Counted from the first letter of the stretch, positions 25,197 to 34,205 are shown. The stretch: 64,000 nt of DNA from Methylacidiphilales bacterium (GCA_021272315.1 JAJSLI010000121.1:20312-84311), one strand, 5' to 3'. A program made the numbers and translations. The notes: generated by a model from the letters alone, not told the origin.

Positions 25197-27858
25197 CTTG
25201 TAATTTCTCCAAGCTCTCTCGCAGCGATTTTTCCTTCTCGACGAGGGAGACTTCGAGGGCACGCCATTCCTCGACCTTGGCGGGCGGCGCCTTGGCCAGC
25301 ATGTTGGCATCGCCGAGCTTGCGGCGGGTCTGTTCGAGGTCCTTCTCGACTTTGGCGAGGTCTTTGGTGAGGCGCTGTTTCTGTAAGGCAGGGTCGATAA
25401 CGCCTCCCGAAATATAGAGGTCTCCCAACGGGGTGAATGTTTTTATAGCTGCTTTCACATCCTCGAAACGCAGCGCAAACGCGTTCAAAAGCGATTCAAA
25501 AACGCCTCTTTCGCTTTCTGTGAGGATCAGGTGTCCTGCTGAAACTAGCGAGTAATAAGCCTTTTGATTGGAGGGAATACCAAGGTCTGCACGAAGGGAC
25601 CTCCCCATATCCGCGCTGAGATAGATTCCTTGCGCACGCGAAGACCACGTTTCCGGGCGGGGTGATTTCGTTGGCCACGTCGTGGTCAGAATGGTTTCCT
25701 CGCCGAAACCAAGTTCGCACCAGAGTTCTTCCGTCACGAAGGGCGCGAAAGGGTGAAGAAGGCGCAGAACGCGGCTCATCACGTAATCAAAGGTGGCGAG
25801 CGTGCCTGCACGGGTGGGGGAATCGGCTTGGGCGAAGTCGATCTTGGCAGCTTCAACGAAGCGGGAGGCGAAATCGTTCCAGACGAAATCGTAAAGCTGG
25901 CTGGCGGCTTCGCTAAAATTAAAAGCTTTGAGCGCAACAAGCGCATTGCGTTCGCCTTCAAGGAGGAAATGGAGCCGGTCAAGCAATTCGTCGGCGAAGA
26001 TGGAGCGCGTGTGCCGAAATGGATCTGCCTGCGGGTCGATGGCCCCCTGCATGGTGCGGAACCGGCAGATGTTCCAGAGCTTGTTGCAGAAGTTGCGGCC
26101 CTCTTCGATTTGCTTTTCGTCGAAGCGGATGTCAGCGCCTTGCGGTGCGATGCGGATCAGGCCGAAGCGGAGGCCGTCCGCGCCATACTTGGCAATGAGA
26201 TCGAGCGGGTCGGGCGAGTTGCCGAGCGATTTCGAGAGTTTACGGCCCTGCTTGTCGCGGATCAGGCCGGTGAAATAGACGTCTTTGAAAGCAAGATTGG
26301 CTTCGAGAGTTTCGGACTCTGTTGCCTTTTCGCCGTTGGGTTTGAAGTGGAGCCCGGCAATGAGCATGCGCGCGACCCAGAGAAAAATGATGTCGGGGCC
26401 GGTGACGAGCGCGCTGGTCGGATAGAATTTCTGGCGTGTGCCGTCCTCGGTGCGCATGGTTTCGTAGGCCCAGAGCCACGAGGAGAACCAAGTGTCGAGG
26501 GAGTCGGGGTCTTGTTCCCAGCCTTCGCCCGGGGATGTGATCTGGCAAACCGTCTCTTCGCCGTGGACTTTTTTGTCGTCCGTCCAAACGATTCGATACC
26601 AGACGGGAATCCGATGTCCCCACCAGACTTGGCGGGAGATGCACCAATCCTGAATGTTCTCGATCCAGTGTTCGTAGGTCTTGGTCCAGAATTCGGGGTG
26701 AAATTTGACGTGGCCTTTCTGCAAAAGCGCGAGAGCTTCCTTAATATTCGGATATTTTAAAAACCATTGCGTACTCAAACGCGGCTCGATGGCTTCATTG
26801 GCGCGTTCGCTGAACCCGACCGTGTTTTCATAGGGTTCTTCCTTCTCGAGAAGCCCACGCTCCTTGAGCAATTCGGCGGAGCGTTTGCGGGCTTCGAAGC
26901 GGTCGAGGCTGTGGAGTTCAGAGGCATCGTGTTCGCCGGGGTCGTTGATTTTTGCTTTTGGAGTGAGAATGTCGATGGCGGGCAGGTTGTGCCTTTTGCC
27001 GATTTCGTAGTCGGCCTTGTCGTGGGCGGGTGTGACCTTGAGAACGCCGGTGCCGAAGCCTTCTTCCACCGCGTCGTCGGCGATAATCGGGATTTCGGCG
27101 CGATGAAGGGGGCGGATGACCTTGCGTCCGACTAGATGGGCCCACTTGCCGCCTGGTTTCACCGCGAGAGCGACGTCGGCCATGATGGTTTCGGGCCGGG
27201 TGGTAGCGACGACGAGATGGTTGTTGGGCTCGCCAACCAACTGATATTTGACGTGGTAGAGGAAACCCTTTTGCTTCGTGGGGATCACTTCCTCGTCGGA
27301 GATGGCGGTGAGGGAGCCGGGACACCAGTTGACCATCCGGGTGCCGCGATAAATAAGACCTTCGTTGTAGAGCCTTACGAATACCTCCTGGACGGCGTGC
27401 TTGTAGTCTTTGTCCATGGTGAAGCGCTCGCGGGACCAGTCGCAGGAGCAGCCGAGCTTGCGGAGTTGCTGCGTGATGATGCCGCCGAATTCCTCCTTCC
27501 ATTTCCAGATGCGGGCGACGAATTCGTCGCGGGTAAAATCGTGGCGCGTTTTTTTCTCCGTGTTGCGAATGTGTTTTTCGACCGCGGTCTGGGTGGCGAG
27601 GCCAGCGTGGTCGGTGCCGGGAAGCCAGAGGACTTCCCTGCCTTCCATGCGAGCCTTGCGGCAGAGGATGTCCTGAAGGGTGTTGTTGAGGACGTGGCCG
27701 AGGGTGAGCTTGCCCGTGACGTTGGGCGGCGGCATGACGATGGAGTAGGGGGGCTTCGCCGACTTGGGATTGGCGCGAAAATAGCCGCCCTCCTGCCACT
27801 TTTTGTAGAGGCGATCTTCGACTTGCTGCGGTTCGTAGGCTTTGGCGAGTTCGGGCAT
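25192..27858 (-). CDS. valS: Valyl-tRNA synthetase
   Basis: Charges tRNA-Val; class I aminoacyl-tRNA synthetase of 888 residues from the ATG at 27858 (MPELAKAYEPQQVEDRLYKK), a usual size. The HIGH-type motif reads LTLGH in PPPNVTGKLTLGHVLNNT, and the KMSKS loop reads KLSKS in GRKLSKSLGNSPDP. A large CP1 editing domain lies between them. The last ~65 residues form the Arg/Lys/Glu-rich coiled coil typical of ValS. A 32-bp repeat sits eight bases upstream of the start codon, and a very similar one lies before aspS. Confidence 0.97.
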   Translation of the reverse strand: MPELAKAYEPQQVEDRLYKKWQEGGYFRANPKSAKPPYSIVMPPPNVTGKLTLGHVLNNTLQDILCRKARMEGREVLWLPGTDHAGLATQTAVEKHIRNTEKKTRHDFTRDEFVARIWKWKEEFGGIITQQLRKLGCSCDWSRERFTMDKDYKHAVQEVFVRLYNEGLIYRGTRMVNWCPGSLTAISDEEVIPTKQKGFLYHVKYQLVGEPNNHLVVATTRPETIMADVALAVKPGGKWAHLVGRKVIRPLHRAEIPIIADDAVEEGFGTGVLKVTPAHDKADYEIGKRHNLPAIDILTPKAKINDPGEHDASELHSLDRFEARKRSAELLKERGLLEKEEPYENTVGFSERANEAIEPRLSTQWFLKYPNIKEALALLQKGHVKFHPEFWTKTYEHWIENIQDWCISRQVWWGHRIPVWYRIVWTDDKKVHGEETVCQITSPGEGWEQDPDSLDTWFSSWLWAYETMRTEDGTRQKFYPTSALVTGPDIIFLWVARMLIAGLHFKPNGEKATESETLEANLAFKDVYFTGLIRDKQGRKLSKSLGNSPDPLDLIAKYGADGLRFGLIRIAPQGADIRFDEKQIEEGRNFCNKLWNICRFRTMQGAIDPQADPFRHTRSIFADELLDRLHFLLEGERNALVALKAFNFSEAASQLYDFVWNDFASRFVEAAKIDFAQADSPTRAGTLATFDYVMSRVLRLLHPFAPFVTEELWCELGFGEETILTTTWPTKSPRPETWSSRAQGIYLSADMGRSLRADLGIPSNQKAYYSLVSAGHLILTESERGVFESLLNAFALRFEDVKAAIKTFTPLGDLYISGGVIDPALQKQRLTKDLAKVEKDLEQTRRKLGDANMLAKAPPAKVEEWRALEVSLVEKEKSLRESLEKLQG

Positions 27859-27866
27859 GGGGAAAT

Positions 27867-27898
27867 TTTTGGACAGGATTAACAAGATTAACGGGATT
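27867..27898 (-). repeat. 32-bp leader repeat, copy 1 (before valS)
   Basis: This copy ends eight bases before the valS start. It agrees at 28 of 32 positions with 48969-49000, which lies 12 bases before aspS. Inside, a nine-base unit (AGGATTAAC, AAGATTAAC, GGGATT) is tandemly repeated. It lies in the 83-bp region shared with a divergent gene. Confidence 0.75.
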
Positions 27899-27941
27899 GG
27901 GGAAGCTTGCGAGTAAACATCCAACGACCCATGCTGGATTT

Positions 27942-28511
27942 ATGCGAAAGCGAATGGCTGGGCTTTGCTGGGTGCTCGTGGCCTTGACGATGATCAATGC
28001 GTCGGCCGATGCGCGGACAGAGCAGCCGTATTTGAAGAACGCGATCAAGGCGAGTTTGATCTTCGAAACTTCGCCGAAACATCCCACCCATCTCCAAGTC
28101 TATTTGCATCTCGTCGATGTGGACAATGCCTTGAATGAATGGTTGGCCGATCCTGGGATGGGAGTCGAGGCTGAACTTTTGGATCCGAGCGGTAAACCGG
28201 CTGGGTGGCCTCCAGGGGGATGGAACCTCGCGCTAATATCCTCTCCGTACGTCCTGACGCTGCCCGGCGGTTCGCGGCTGGACTTGCTCATTTCTCATGA
28301 TTGGGGAGTCGACGATCCGTCCGGCGGATATGTGCTTGGGATTAATTATCACATTTGGTTCATCCCGAAGGACAAAGTTGGATCGTATACACTACGGATT
28401 AAATTTCCGGGGGTGTTTCCAGTGCCCGTGAAAACCTCGCCTGCCCCAAAGCCATGGATTCTCTTCGATATACCTCCGCAGAAAATTGTTATTTCCAAGT
28501 CATTGGACTGA
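27942..28511 (+). CDS. Secreted protein, unknown
   Basis: A 189-residue protein with an N-terminal signal peptide (MRKRMAGLCWVLVALTMINASADA, cleavage near residue 24). The start at 27942 was chosen because it opens the signal sequence. The mature domain is beta-rich with several Pro/Gly/Trp turns (PAGWPPGGWN, DPSGGYVLGINYHIW) and could be a small beta-sandwich. No family recognised. It is divergent from valS and ends eight bases before the convergent cimA stop. Confidence 0.65.
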   Translation: MRKRMAGLCWVLVALTMINASADARTEQPYLKNAIKASLIFETSPKHPTHLQVYLHLVDVDNALNEWLADPGMGVEAELLDPSGKPAGWPPGGWNLALISSPYVLTLPGGSRLDLLISHDWGVDDPSGGYVLGINYHIWFIPKDKVGSYTLRIKFPGVFPVPVKTSPAPKPWILFDIPPQKIVISKSLD

Positions 28512-28518
28512 TGGTGCC

Positions 28519-30093
28519 TCATTGCCTTGATAAGAGAAAATCAACGCTGTCCCTCAAAGCGAGCCAGGAAGCCTCGATGATGTCGAAGGAGACGCCGACG
28601 GTGGCCCAAGTGGTGTCGCCGTCGCTTGATTCGATGAAGACGCGGGTCTTGGCGGCGGTGCCGCTTTTGGAATCGATGATGCGGACCTTGTAATCGACGA
28701 GTTTCATTTTGGCGATGGCAGGATAGAAGCGCAGCAGCGCCTCGCGCAACGCGGCGTCGAGCGCGTTCACGGGGCCGTCGCCTTCGGCCACGGTATGGAC
28801 TTTTTCACTGTTGATGAGGAGCTTGAGGGTGGCTTCGCAGGTGTCCTCTTTTTTTGCGCCGTCCTTGCGGATTGAGACGTGATACTCGAGGAGCTCGAAG
28901 TGGGGTTTGTACTGGCCGAGTTCTTTCCGGACGAGCAGTTCGAAGGAGGCGTCGGCGGCCTCAAACTCGTAGCCTTCGTTTTCGAGATGCTTGACCTGGT
29001 CGAGGACCTTCAACGCTTCGGGGCTTTTTTCCCCGAGCTTGAGACCGAGGGTGCGGGCCTTGAGCATGATGTTGGCGCGTCCGGCCAGTTCGCCGACGAG
29101 GACGCGCTGCGAGTTGCCGACTTTAGCGGGCTCGATGTGCTCGTAGCTGCGGGCGAGCTTGTTCACGGCGTTAACGTGGATGCCGCCCTTGTGCGCAAAA
29201 GCGGCGCTGCCGACGAAAGGCGCGCGGCCGCTGGGGCGCTGATTGGCTACCTCGTCGACGAAGAGGGAGAGGTCGCGGAGCTGGGCGAGATTTTCGTCGC
29301 TCAGCACGCGGCGGTTCATCTTGAGCTGGAGGTTGGCGATGGCGGTGACGAGATTGCAGTTGCCCGTGCGCTCGCCGTAGCCGTTGACAGTGCCCTGAAC
29401 CTGGAGGGCGCCGGCTTCGATACCCGCGAGGGCGTTGGCGACGCCGAGACCGCAGTCGTCATGGGTGTGGATGCCGAGCTTGGCTTTCGTGACGCGCTTG
29501 TGGAGTTCGCCGGTGATGCGACCGACTTCGGCTGGAAGCGAACCGCCGTTGGTGTCGCAGAGGACAAGGTAGGAAGCCCCGGCCTCGTCGGCGGCCTGGT
29601 AGCAGGCGGTGGTGTAGGCGGCGTCTTCCTTGTAGCCGTCGAAAGTGTGTTCGCCGTCGAAGACAACTTCGCGCCCGTTTTCGACCAGGTAGCGGATGGT
29701 GTCGCGGATCATGGCGAGATTTTCGTCGGGGGTGGTGCGCAAGATTTCGTTTACATGCAGGAGGGAGGTCTTGCAGACGAGCGTGACGACGGGCGTGCCG
29801 GCATCGAGGAGCATGGCGACCTGGGGGTCCTTCTCGACAGGCGTATGGGCGCGCCGGGTGCTGCCGAAAGCGGCGAGTTTGGCGTTCTTGAACTTGAGTT
29901 TTTTAGCTTCGCGGAAGAACTCGACGTCCTTTTCATTGGAGCCGGGCCAGCCGCCCTCGATATAGTGCATGCCGAAGGCGTCGAGGCGCTGGGCGATGCG
30001 GAGCTTGTCGGCGAGCGAAAAATGGATGCCTTCACCCTGCGCTCCGTCGCGCAGCGTGGTGTCGTACAGGGTGATTTGAGCCGGGTTTGACAT
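28519..30093 (-). CDS. cimA: (R)-citramalate synthase
   Basis: Condenses acetyl-CoA and pyruvate to citramalate, the first step of the threonine-independent route to 2-oxobutyrate and isoleucine. The N-terminal TIM barrel has YDTTLRDGAQGEG with the metal-binding Asp and catalytic Arg, CDTNGG and GIHTHDDCGLG with the metal-binding His pair, and NGYGERTGN. The C-terminal part (from ~380) is the LeuA-type allosteric dimer domain where isoleucine would feed back. At 524 residues it fits the CimA (TIGR00977-like) group rather than LeuA or homocitrate synthase; the difference rests on overall similarity. It stands alone, with no other ile/leu gene nearby. Confidence 0.9.
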   Translation of the reverse strand: MSNPAQITLYDTTLRDGAQGEGIHFSLADKLRIAQRLDAFGMHYIEGGWPGSNEKDVEFFREAKKLKFKNAKLAAFGSTRRAHTPVEKDPQVAMLLDAGTPVVTLVCKTSLLHVNEILRTTPDENLAMIRDTIRYLVENGREVVFDGEHTFDGYKEDAAYTTACYQAADEAGASYLVLCDTNGGSLPAEVGRITGELHKRVTKAKLGIHTHDDCGLGVANALAGIEAGALQVQGTVNGYGERTGNCNLVTAIANLQLKMNRRVLSDENLAQLRDLSLFVDEVANQRPSGRAPFVGSAAFAHKGGIHVNAVNKLARSYEHIEPAKVGNSQRVLVGELAGRANIMLKARTLGLKLGEKSPEALKVLDQVKHLENEGYEFEAADASFELLVRKELGQYKPHFELLEYHVSIRKDGAKKEDTCEATLKLLINSEKVHTVAEGDGPVNALDAALREALLRFYPAIAKMKLVDYKVRIIDSKSGTAAKTRVFIESSDGDTTWATVGVSFDIIEASWLALRDSVDFLLSRQ

Positions 30094-30667
30094 GATGAAA
30101 TGAAATTTTGGTTTGGATTTGTTGACAAAAGGGAAAACAGGGGGTTGCGGCTGGAACTCTTATCCAAAGTAGCCACGGGCCGCGCCGGGAGGGATTCGGC
30201 CTTCCCACGCGGAGCCGAGCGACGAGCATAGCCGGAATGCTACGTGAGAAGCGAGCGACAAAGTGGGAAGGCCGAAGAACCCCGGCCCTTCGGGTTGCCT
30301 ATTTTTTAGCCTCTGACTTCGTTGCTCGTCGGTCAAAGACCGCAGAGGGTATTCTCCCTCCTCGCGCCTCGTTAGAGGCCAAAAAATAAAGGCAACGCGA
30401 CTCATGGCTACTTTGGATAAGAGTTCTTGGCAGCTCAACGCCCAAGGCATGAAGCTAGCCAAAGACGGCGCGACGGGCAACGCCGCGCGTTAGCTAATTC
30501 GGACGGCGACGGGCGCGACCGGGGCCCGCAGCAAAGCCGCGATGGCAGGGGAAAAGGTGGTCAAGCGCATGGGGACAGTTAAGAGGCGATCTTGCACAAT
30601 GTCAAGAAAGAGAGAGAGTGAAGGGAATACCAGCCGGTCTCCAACCCTCCAACCTGATATCCAACCC
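30094..30667. other. Gene-free region around nested inverted-repeat element
   Basis: 574 bp without a convincing gene. Its centre is the 273-bp structured element listed separately. Right of it, 30427-30560 is GC-rich with short CGGCG/CGCCG stretches but no clear fold. The last ~100 bases are purine-rich (AAGAAAGAGAGAGAG at about 30601-30616) and should carry the promoter of the thioredoxin-like gene. Confidence 0.6.
30154..30426. repeat. 273-bp nested inverted-repeat element
   Basis: The ends are perfect 22-bp inverted repeats (30154-30175 and 30405-30426). Inside there are at least three more pairings: 30195-30208 with 30263-30276 (14 of 14), 30301-30317 with 30371-30387 (15 of 17), and GAGGG/CCCTC at about 30345-30361. 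This is a branched cruciform-like layout. The minus strand is open for ~100 codons across it, but the frame simply follows the repeat. It looks like a MITE-type element or a structured RNA. Confidence 0.8.
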
Positions 30668-31147
30668 ATGAAAATAATCCTTCTCTGTGCCGTTTTGTTT
30701 TGTGTCGCCCCCATCCTGATGGCCGATCCGACGGTCGATCAGACCAAGCCGCTGGATTTGAAATTCACCGCAGTGGATGGAAGCCAGGTCGACCTGGCGA
30801 ACCTGCGCGGAAAGGTGGTGCTCATCGACTTCTGGGCGACGTGGTGTCCGCCCTGTCGCGGGGAAGTGCCCAACGTGGTGGCAGCCTACCAGAAATATCA
30901 CGGCCAGGGCTTTGAGGTGATCGGGATTTCTCTCGATCAGGACAAGGACGCTCTGCTGGCCTTTACGAAGCAAAACGGCATGGTCTGGCCGCAGTATTTC
31001 GACGGGCAGGGCTGGAACAATTCGGTCAGCAGCCGGTTTGGCATCGATTCGATTCCGGCCATGTGGCTGGTGGGGAAAGACGGAAAAGTGGCTACCATGG
31101 ACGGTCGCGACGACCTTGCCGGTCAAGTCGAGAAGCTGCTCAAATAA
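30668..31147 (+). CDS. TlpA/ResA-type thioredoxin-like protein, exported
   Basis: A 159-residue protein with signal peptide (residues 1-20, ending in LMADPT), so it acts in the periplasm. The thioredoxin fold follows with the active site WATWCPPC and the cis-Pro loop SIPAMWLVGKDG. This architecture belongs to TlpA/ResA/AhpC-TSA redoxins that reduce disulfides of cytochrome c or envelope proteins. The start at 30668 opens the signal sequence; the longer upstream frame is unlikely to be coding. It stands alone between the structured element and hpf. Confidence 0.88.
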   Translation: MKIILLCAVLFCVAPILMADPTVDQTKPLDLKFTAVDGSQVDLANLRGKVVLIDFWATWCPPCRGEVPNVVAAYQKYHGQGFEVIGISLDQDKDALLAFTKQNGMVWPQYFDGQGWNNSVSSRFGIDSIPAMWLVGKDGKVATMDGRDDLAGQVEKLLK

Positions 31148-31195
31148 CGGGCTTCCGCCATCGACAGGGGCTTAATCTGAATGTAACTTGAAGCC

Positions 31196-31549
31196 ATGCA
31201 AATTCATATCAGTCCCCGCGATGTCAAGCTGACCGGAGCCATTCATGGTTATGTTGCGCAAAAAATCGAGAGTCTGGAACATTTCGGCCTTGGGTTGATC
31301 GGGGCGCACGTGGCGCTCTGGCACGACGACAAACGCGCCTACAAACACGCGTTCGTGGTGAAGGTGCACCTGGCCCTGCCGGGGCCCGATATTTTTGCGG
31401 AGGACCACGGGCACGATCTTTATCAGGCAATTGACGTGGTGACGGACCGGTTGGCGGAGCAACTGCGGCATCGCAAGAGCAAGTTGGTCAAGGGTTCGCG
31501 CGAGAAAAGCCGCAAGGAGAAAATCCGCCGTCAGATTGCGGTGGCCTGA
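31196..31549 (+). CDS. hpf: Ribosome hibernation-promoting factor, short form
   Basis: A 117-residue protein of the HPF/RaiA/YfiA family, which binds the 30S decoding site and silences ribosomes in slow growth. It opens with MQIHISPRDVKLTGAIHGYV, has the beta-alpha-beta-beta-beta-alpha order, the DLYQAIDVVTDRLAEQLRHRKSK helix and a basic tail. It lacks the long C-terminal dimerisation domain, so it is the short type. Preceded by a 48-bp gap after the thioredoxin-like gene and possibly read with it. Confidence 0.9.
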   Translation: MQIHISPRDVKLTGAIHGYVAQKIESLEHFGLGLIGAHVALWHDDKRAYKHAFVVKVHLALPGPDIFAEDHGHDLYQAIDVVTDRLAEQLRHRKSKLVKGSREKSRKEKIRRQIAVA

Positions 31550-31658
31550 TTTCCAAACTGTCGAAAAGCGCATTTGTGCCGACGGATGAAACCTTCCGCT
31601 CGACAAGGGGAAGGACCACGGTTAAATCAGCAGGGTTTAACCCGACATTCCAACCGAT

Positions 31659-32813
31659 TTGAGCACGCCCACCCCTCCCTCCGTTTACAACCGCGCCAAT
31701 CCTTTCAAGGCGCGGCTTATCGCCAATTATTCGCTGACCTCCGCCGGGTCGAACAAGGATACGCGACATGTCGTGGTAAGTCTTGGGGGTAGCGGGATTG
31801 TCTACATGCCCGGAGATTCGCTGGGCGTGGTGCCGCGGAATTTTCCGCGCCTGGTGGCCGAACTTTTGCCGCACCTGGGGCTTGACGTGGAGGCGACGGT
31901 GGACCAGCCAACCGGGCCGGCGCCGTTGCGCGAGGTGTTGATCAACCAGTACATTCTCAATCGGGTAAGCAAGAAGTTCGTCAAGGCGCTGTTGGAAAAG
32001 CTGCCCGAAGGCGGGAAGAAGCAGCAACTCGCCGAAATCGTGAACAACCCCGAGGCGTTCGACGATTACGTTTTTACGCGCGACTACACCGACGTGCTGG
32101 TCGAATACCCGGCGTCATTTTCGGCGGCGGAATTTTTGCCGCTGGCCAACAAGGTGGCGCCGCGGCTCTACTCGATCGCTTCCTCGCCGAAGGCGCATCC
32201 GGGCGAAGTGCACCTGACGATAGCGGTGGTGAAGTACGCAACGCACGGCCGGGAGAAATTTGGGCTGGCCTCGGGCTATCTCTGCCATGGTCAGGACCTG
32301 AACAAGGACGAGGTACCGGTTTATATCCAGCCGACGAAGCATTTTCACATGCCGGCGCCCGACGCGGCGATCATCATGGTGGGGCCGGGTACGGGCATCG
32401 CGCCGTTCCGGGCCTTCCTTGAGGAACGTGGGATGACCGGCGCTACGGGCAAAAACTGGCTTTTCTTTGGCGACCAGAAGAAGGCAACCGATTTTCTTTA
32501 CGAAGCCGAGTTTGCGGAAATGCAGAGCAAGGGGCTGCTGACACGGTTTGACACCGCGTTCTCACGCGACCAGGCCCAAAAATTTTACGTGCAGGATCGG
32601 ATGCAGGAGAGCGGCGCGGAACTGTGGAAATGGCTTCAGGACGGCGCCTATTTCTACGTCTGCGGCGACGCGAAGCGGATGGCGCGAGACGTGCACCAGA
32701 AGCTGATCGATATCGCGCAGGAGCACGGCGGCCTTTCACCCGAAGCGGCCAAGGAGTATGTCGAGGTGACGCTGGCCAAGACGGAAAAGCGCTACCTCAA
32801 GGACGTCTATTGA
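31659..32813 (+). CDS. CysJ-like FAD/NADPH reductase without flavodoxin domain
   Basis: A 384-residue flavoprotein of the ferredoxin-NADP reductase fold. The order is: FAD domain with long helical insert (residues ~15-225; PRLYSIASSP for FAD binding, HLTIAVVKY and GLASGYLC for flavin contact), then an NADPH domain (VGPGTGIAPFRAFL, FGDQKKATDFLY, YFYVCGDAKRMARDVH, and terminal KRYLKDVY with the ring-stacking C-terminus). This equals the reductase part of sulfite reductase alpha or P450 reductase, minus the FMN flavodoxin module. Electrons would have to go to a separate flavodoxin, ferredoxin or sulfite reductase. The start is a TTG at 31659; an ATG at that site is absent. Confidence 0.85.
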   Translation: MSTPTPPSVYNRANPFKARLIANYSLTSAGSNKDTRHVVVSLGGSGIVYMPGDSLGVVPRNFPRLVAELLPHLGLDVEATVDQPTGPAPLREVLINQYILNRVSKKFVKALLEKLPEGGKKQQLAEIVNNPEAFDDYVFTRDYTDVLVEYPASFSAAEFLPLANKVAPRLYSIASSPKAHPGEVHLTIAVVKYATHGREKFGLASGYLCHGQDLNKDEVPVYIQPTKHFHMPAPDAAIIMVGPGTGIAPFRAFLEERGMTGATGKNWLFFGDQKKATDFLYEAEFAEMQSKGLLTRFDTAFSRDQAQKFYVQDRMQESGAELWKWLQDGAYFYVCGDAKRMARDVHQKLIDIAQEHGGLSPEAAKEYVEVTLAKTEKRYLKDVY

Positions 32814-32940
32814 TCGGTCCTGCGGACGGCAGGTGCTGGCGCACGGCAGATCCTGCGGACGGCGGTAATGCTTCGCCCTGAAAGAATGCTGGCGCGCGCG
32901 GAACCGTCACGCGCGTTCTGCTTGAGTTGAAAACACACCC

Positions 32941-33336
32941 ATGCGCATCGACCGGCTCGACCATCTCGTACTTACTGTCGCCGATCTCGACGCGACTGTG
33001 CGGTTCTATGTCGAGGTTCTTGGGATGCAGGAAGTGATCTTTTGGGGTGGGCGCCGGGCCCTGACCTTCGGGTGTCAGAAAATCAACCTGCACCAGCTGG
33101 GCGCCGAGATTGAGCCGAAGGCATACGCCGCTCAGCCCGGTTCGGCCGATCTTTGTTTCATCACCGAGACTCCACTGGTGCAGGTGATTGAGGACTGGAA
33201 ACGAAAGGGCGTGACGGTTGAACTCGGGCCGGTGGAAAGGACAGGTGCAACAGGCAGGATCCTCTCCGTTTACCTGCGCGATCCTGACCGTAATCTGATC
33301 GAGATTTCGAACGAGATTTTTGAGAACAAACTCTAG
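32941..33336 (+). CDS. VOC-family (glyoxalase/dioxygenase fold) protein
   Basis: A 131-residue vicinal-oxygen-chelate protein with two beta-alpha-beta-beta-beta units. The metal ligands expected for the family are visible: His in RLDHLVLTV near residue 8, His in INLHQLG near residue 58, and Glu in NLIEISNE near residue 121. Small VOC proteins of this type include fosfomycin-resistance-like and glyoxalase-like enzymes; the substrate is not clear. Its stop codon shares the four bases CTAG (33333-33336) with the stop of the convergent purC. Confidence 0.82.
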   Translation: MRIDRLDHLVLTVADLDATVRFYVEVLGMQEVIFWGGRRALTFGCQKINLHQLGAEIEPKAYAAQPGSADLCFITETPLVQVIEDWKRKGVTVELGPVERTGATGRILSVYLRDPDRNLIEISNEIFENKL

Positions 33337-34205
33337 CTGCTCAGCCGTTCCAGCGCTTCGAGGTACTTGGCCTTCGTATTTAGCACAACTTCTGGCGGAA
33401 GTTCCGGCCCGGGAGCGGTTTTATTCCAAGTGGTGAGAGTTTTAAGATAATCCCGCAGGTATTGCTTGTCGAAGCTGGGCTGCGGGCCGCCGGGCGCGTA
33501 GGTGTCGGCGGGCCAGAAACGAGAGCTGTCGGGGGTAAAGATTTCGTCGGCGAGGAGGATCTTTCCGGTGGCGACTTCACAGCCAAATTCGAGCTTGGTA
33601 TCGGCTAAAAGAATGCCGCGCTGGGCGGCGTAGCCGGCGGCCCAAGTATAGAGACGTAGGGTGAGATCGTACAATTCCTTGTAGCCAGCGTCGCCCAGCA
33701 CCGCACGGGCTTCAGAGGGCGTAAGGTTTTCGTCGTGACCTTGGTTGTTTTTACGGGCTGGGGTGAAGAGGGGTTCGGGAAGCTTGTCCGATTCGCGCAA
33801 ACCGGCTGGAACGCGGTGGCCGCCAACGGTTCTGTGCTCACGGTATTCTTCCCAGCCGGAACCGGCGAGGTAGCCGCGGGCGACGCATTCGACCGGGAAT
33901 ATCTCGCAGCGACGGGCTCGGGTAAGACGTCCTTCAAACTCGGGCAGGACCACGCCGGGGGGCAACTCGTAGCCGAGGACGTGATTGAGGCAAATTTTTT
34001 CGGTGACCGTGAACCAGTGCCGCGAGAGCGCCGTCAGGATTTTGCCTTTGTCGGGAATTGGCGTCGGCATGATCACGTCGTAGGCTGAAATACGATCAGA
34101 GGCGACGAGCCAGATTTCTTCCTGCCAGCGGTAGATATCGCGTACTTTGCCGCTGCGCACGAGATGAACCCCTGCTTGTTTCAGGCGGTCGGACCAGGAA
34201 TCCAT
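33333..34205 (-). CDS. purC: SAICAR synthase (phosphoribosylaminoimidazole-succinocarboxamide synthase)
   Basis: Joins CAIR with aspartate in purine synthesis. The start is the ATG at 34205; a TTG two codons upstream is also open. 290 residues, the longer yeast-like/ADE1-type length. Motifs: SGKVRDIYRW (ATP loop), LVASDRISAYDVIM, RRCEIFPVECVARGYLAGSGW, LADTKLEFG and LADEIFTPDSSRFWP. Single gene, convergent with and slightly overlapping the VOC gene. purN, another purine gene, lies 10 kb away in a different group. Confidence 0.95.
   Translation of the reverse strand: MDSWSDRLKQAGVHLVRSGKVRDIYRWQEEIWLVASDRISAYDVIMPTPIPDKGKILTALSRHWFTVTEKICLNHVLGYELPPGVVLPEFEGRLTRARRCEIFPVECVARGYLAGSGWEEYREHRTVGGHRVPAGLRESDKLPEPLFTPARKNNQGHDENLTPSEARAVLGDAGYKELYDLTLRLYTWAAGYAAQRGILLADTKLEFGCEVATGKILLADEIFTPDSSRFWPADTYAPGGPQPSFDKQYLRDYLKTLTTWNKTAPGPELPPEVVLNTKAKYLEALERLSS

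Noticed and set aside
30160..30480. 106-codon minus-strand frame across the nested inverted-repeat element
   Set aside because: The frame follows the repeat and has no domain, signal or ribosome-binding site. The symmetric repeats explain its length.
20167..32940. Fourteen-base match TTGAAAACACACCC upstream of two genes (20167-20180 and 32927-32940)
   Set aside because: A 14-base match is expected several times by chance in 64 kb, and spacing to the two starts differs.
32814..32940. Repeated CCTGCGGACGGC before the VOC gene, considered as a CRISPR-like or regulatory repeat
   Set aside because: Only two copies with irregular spacing; no array and no cas gene in the window.
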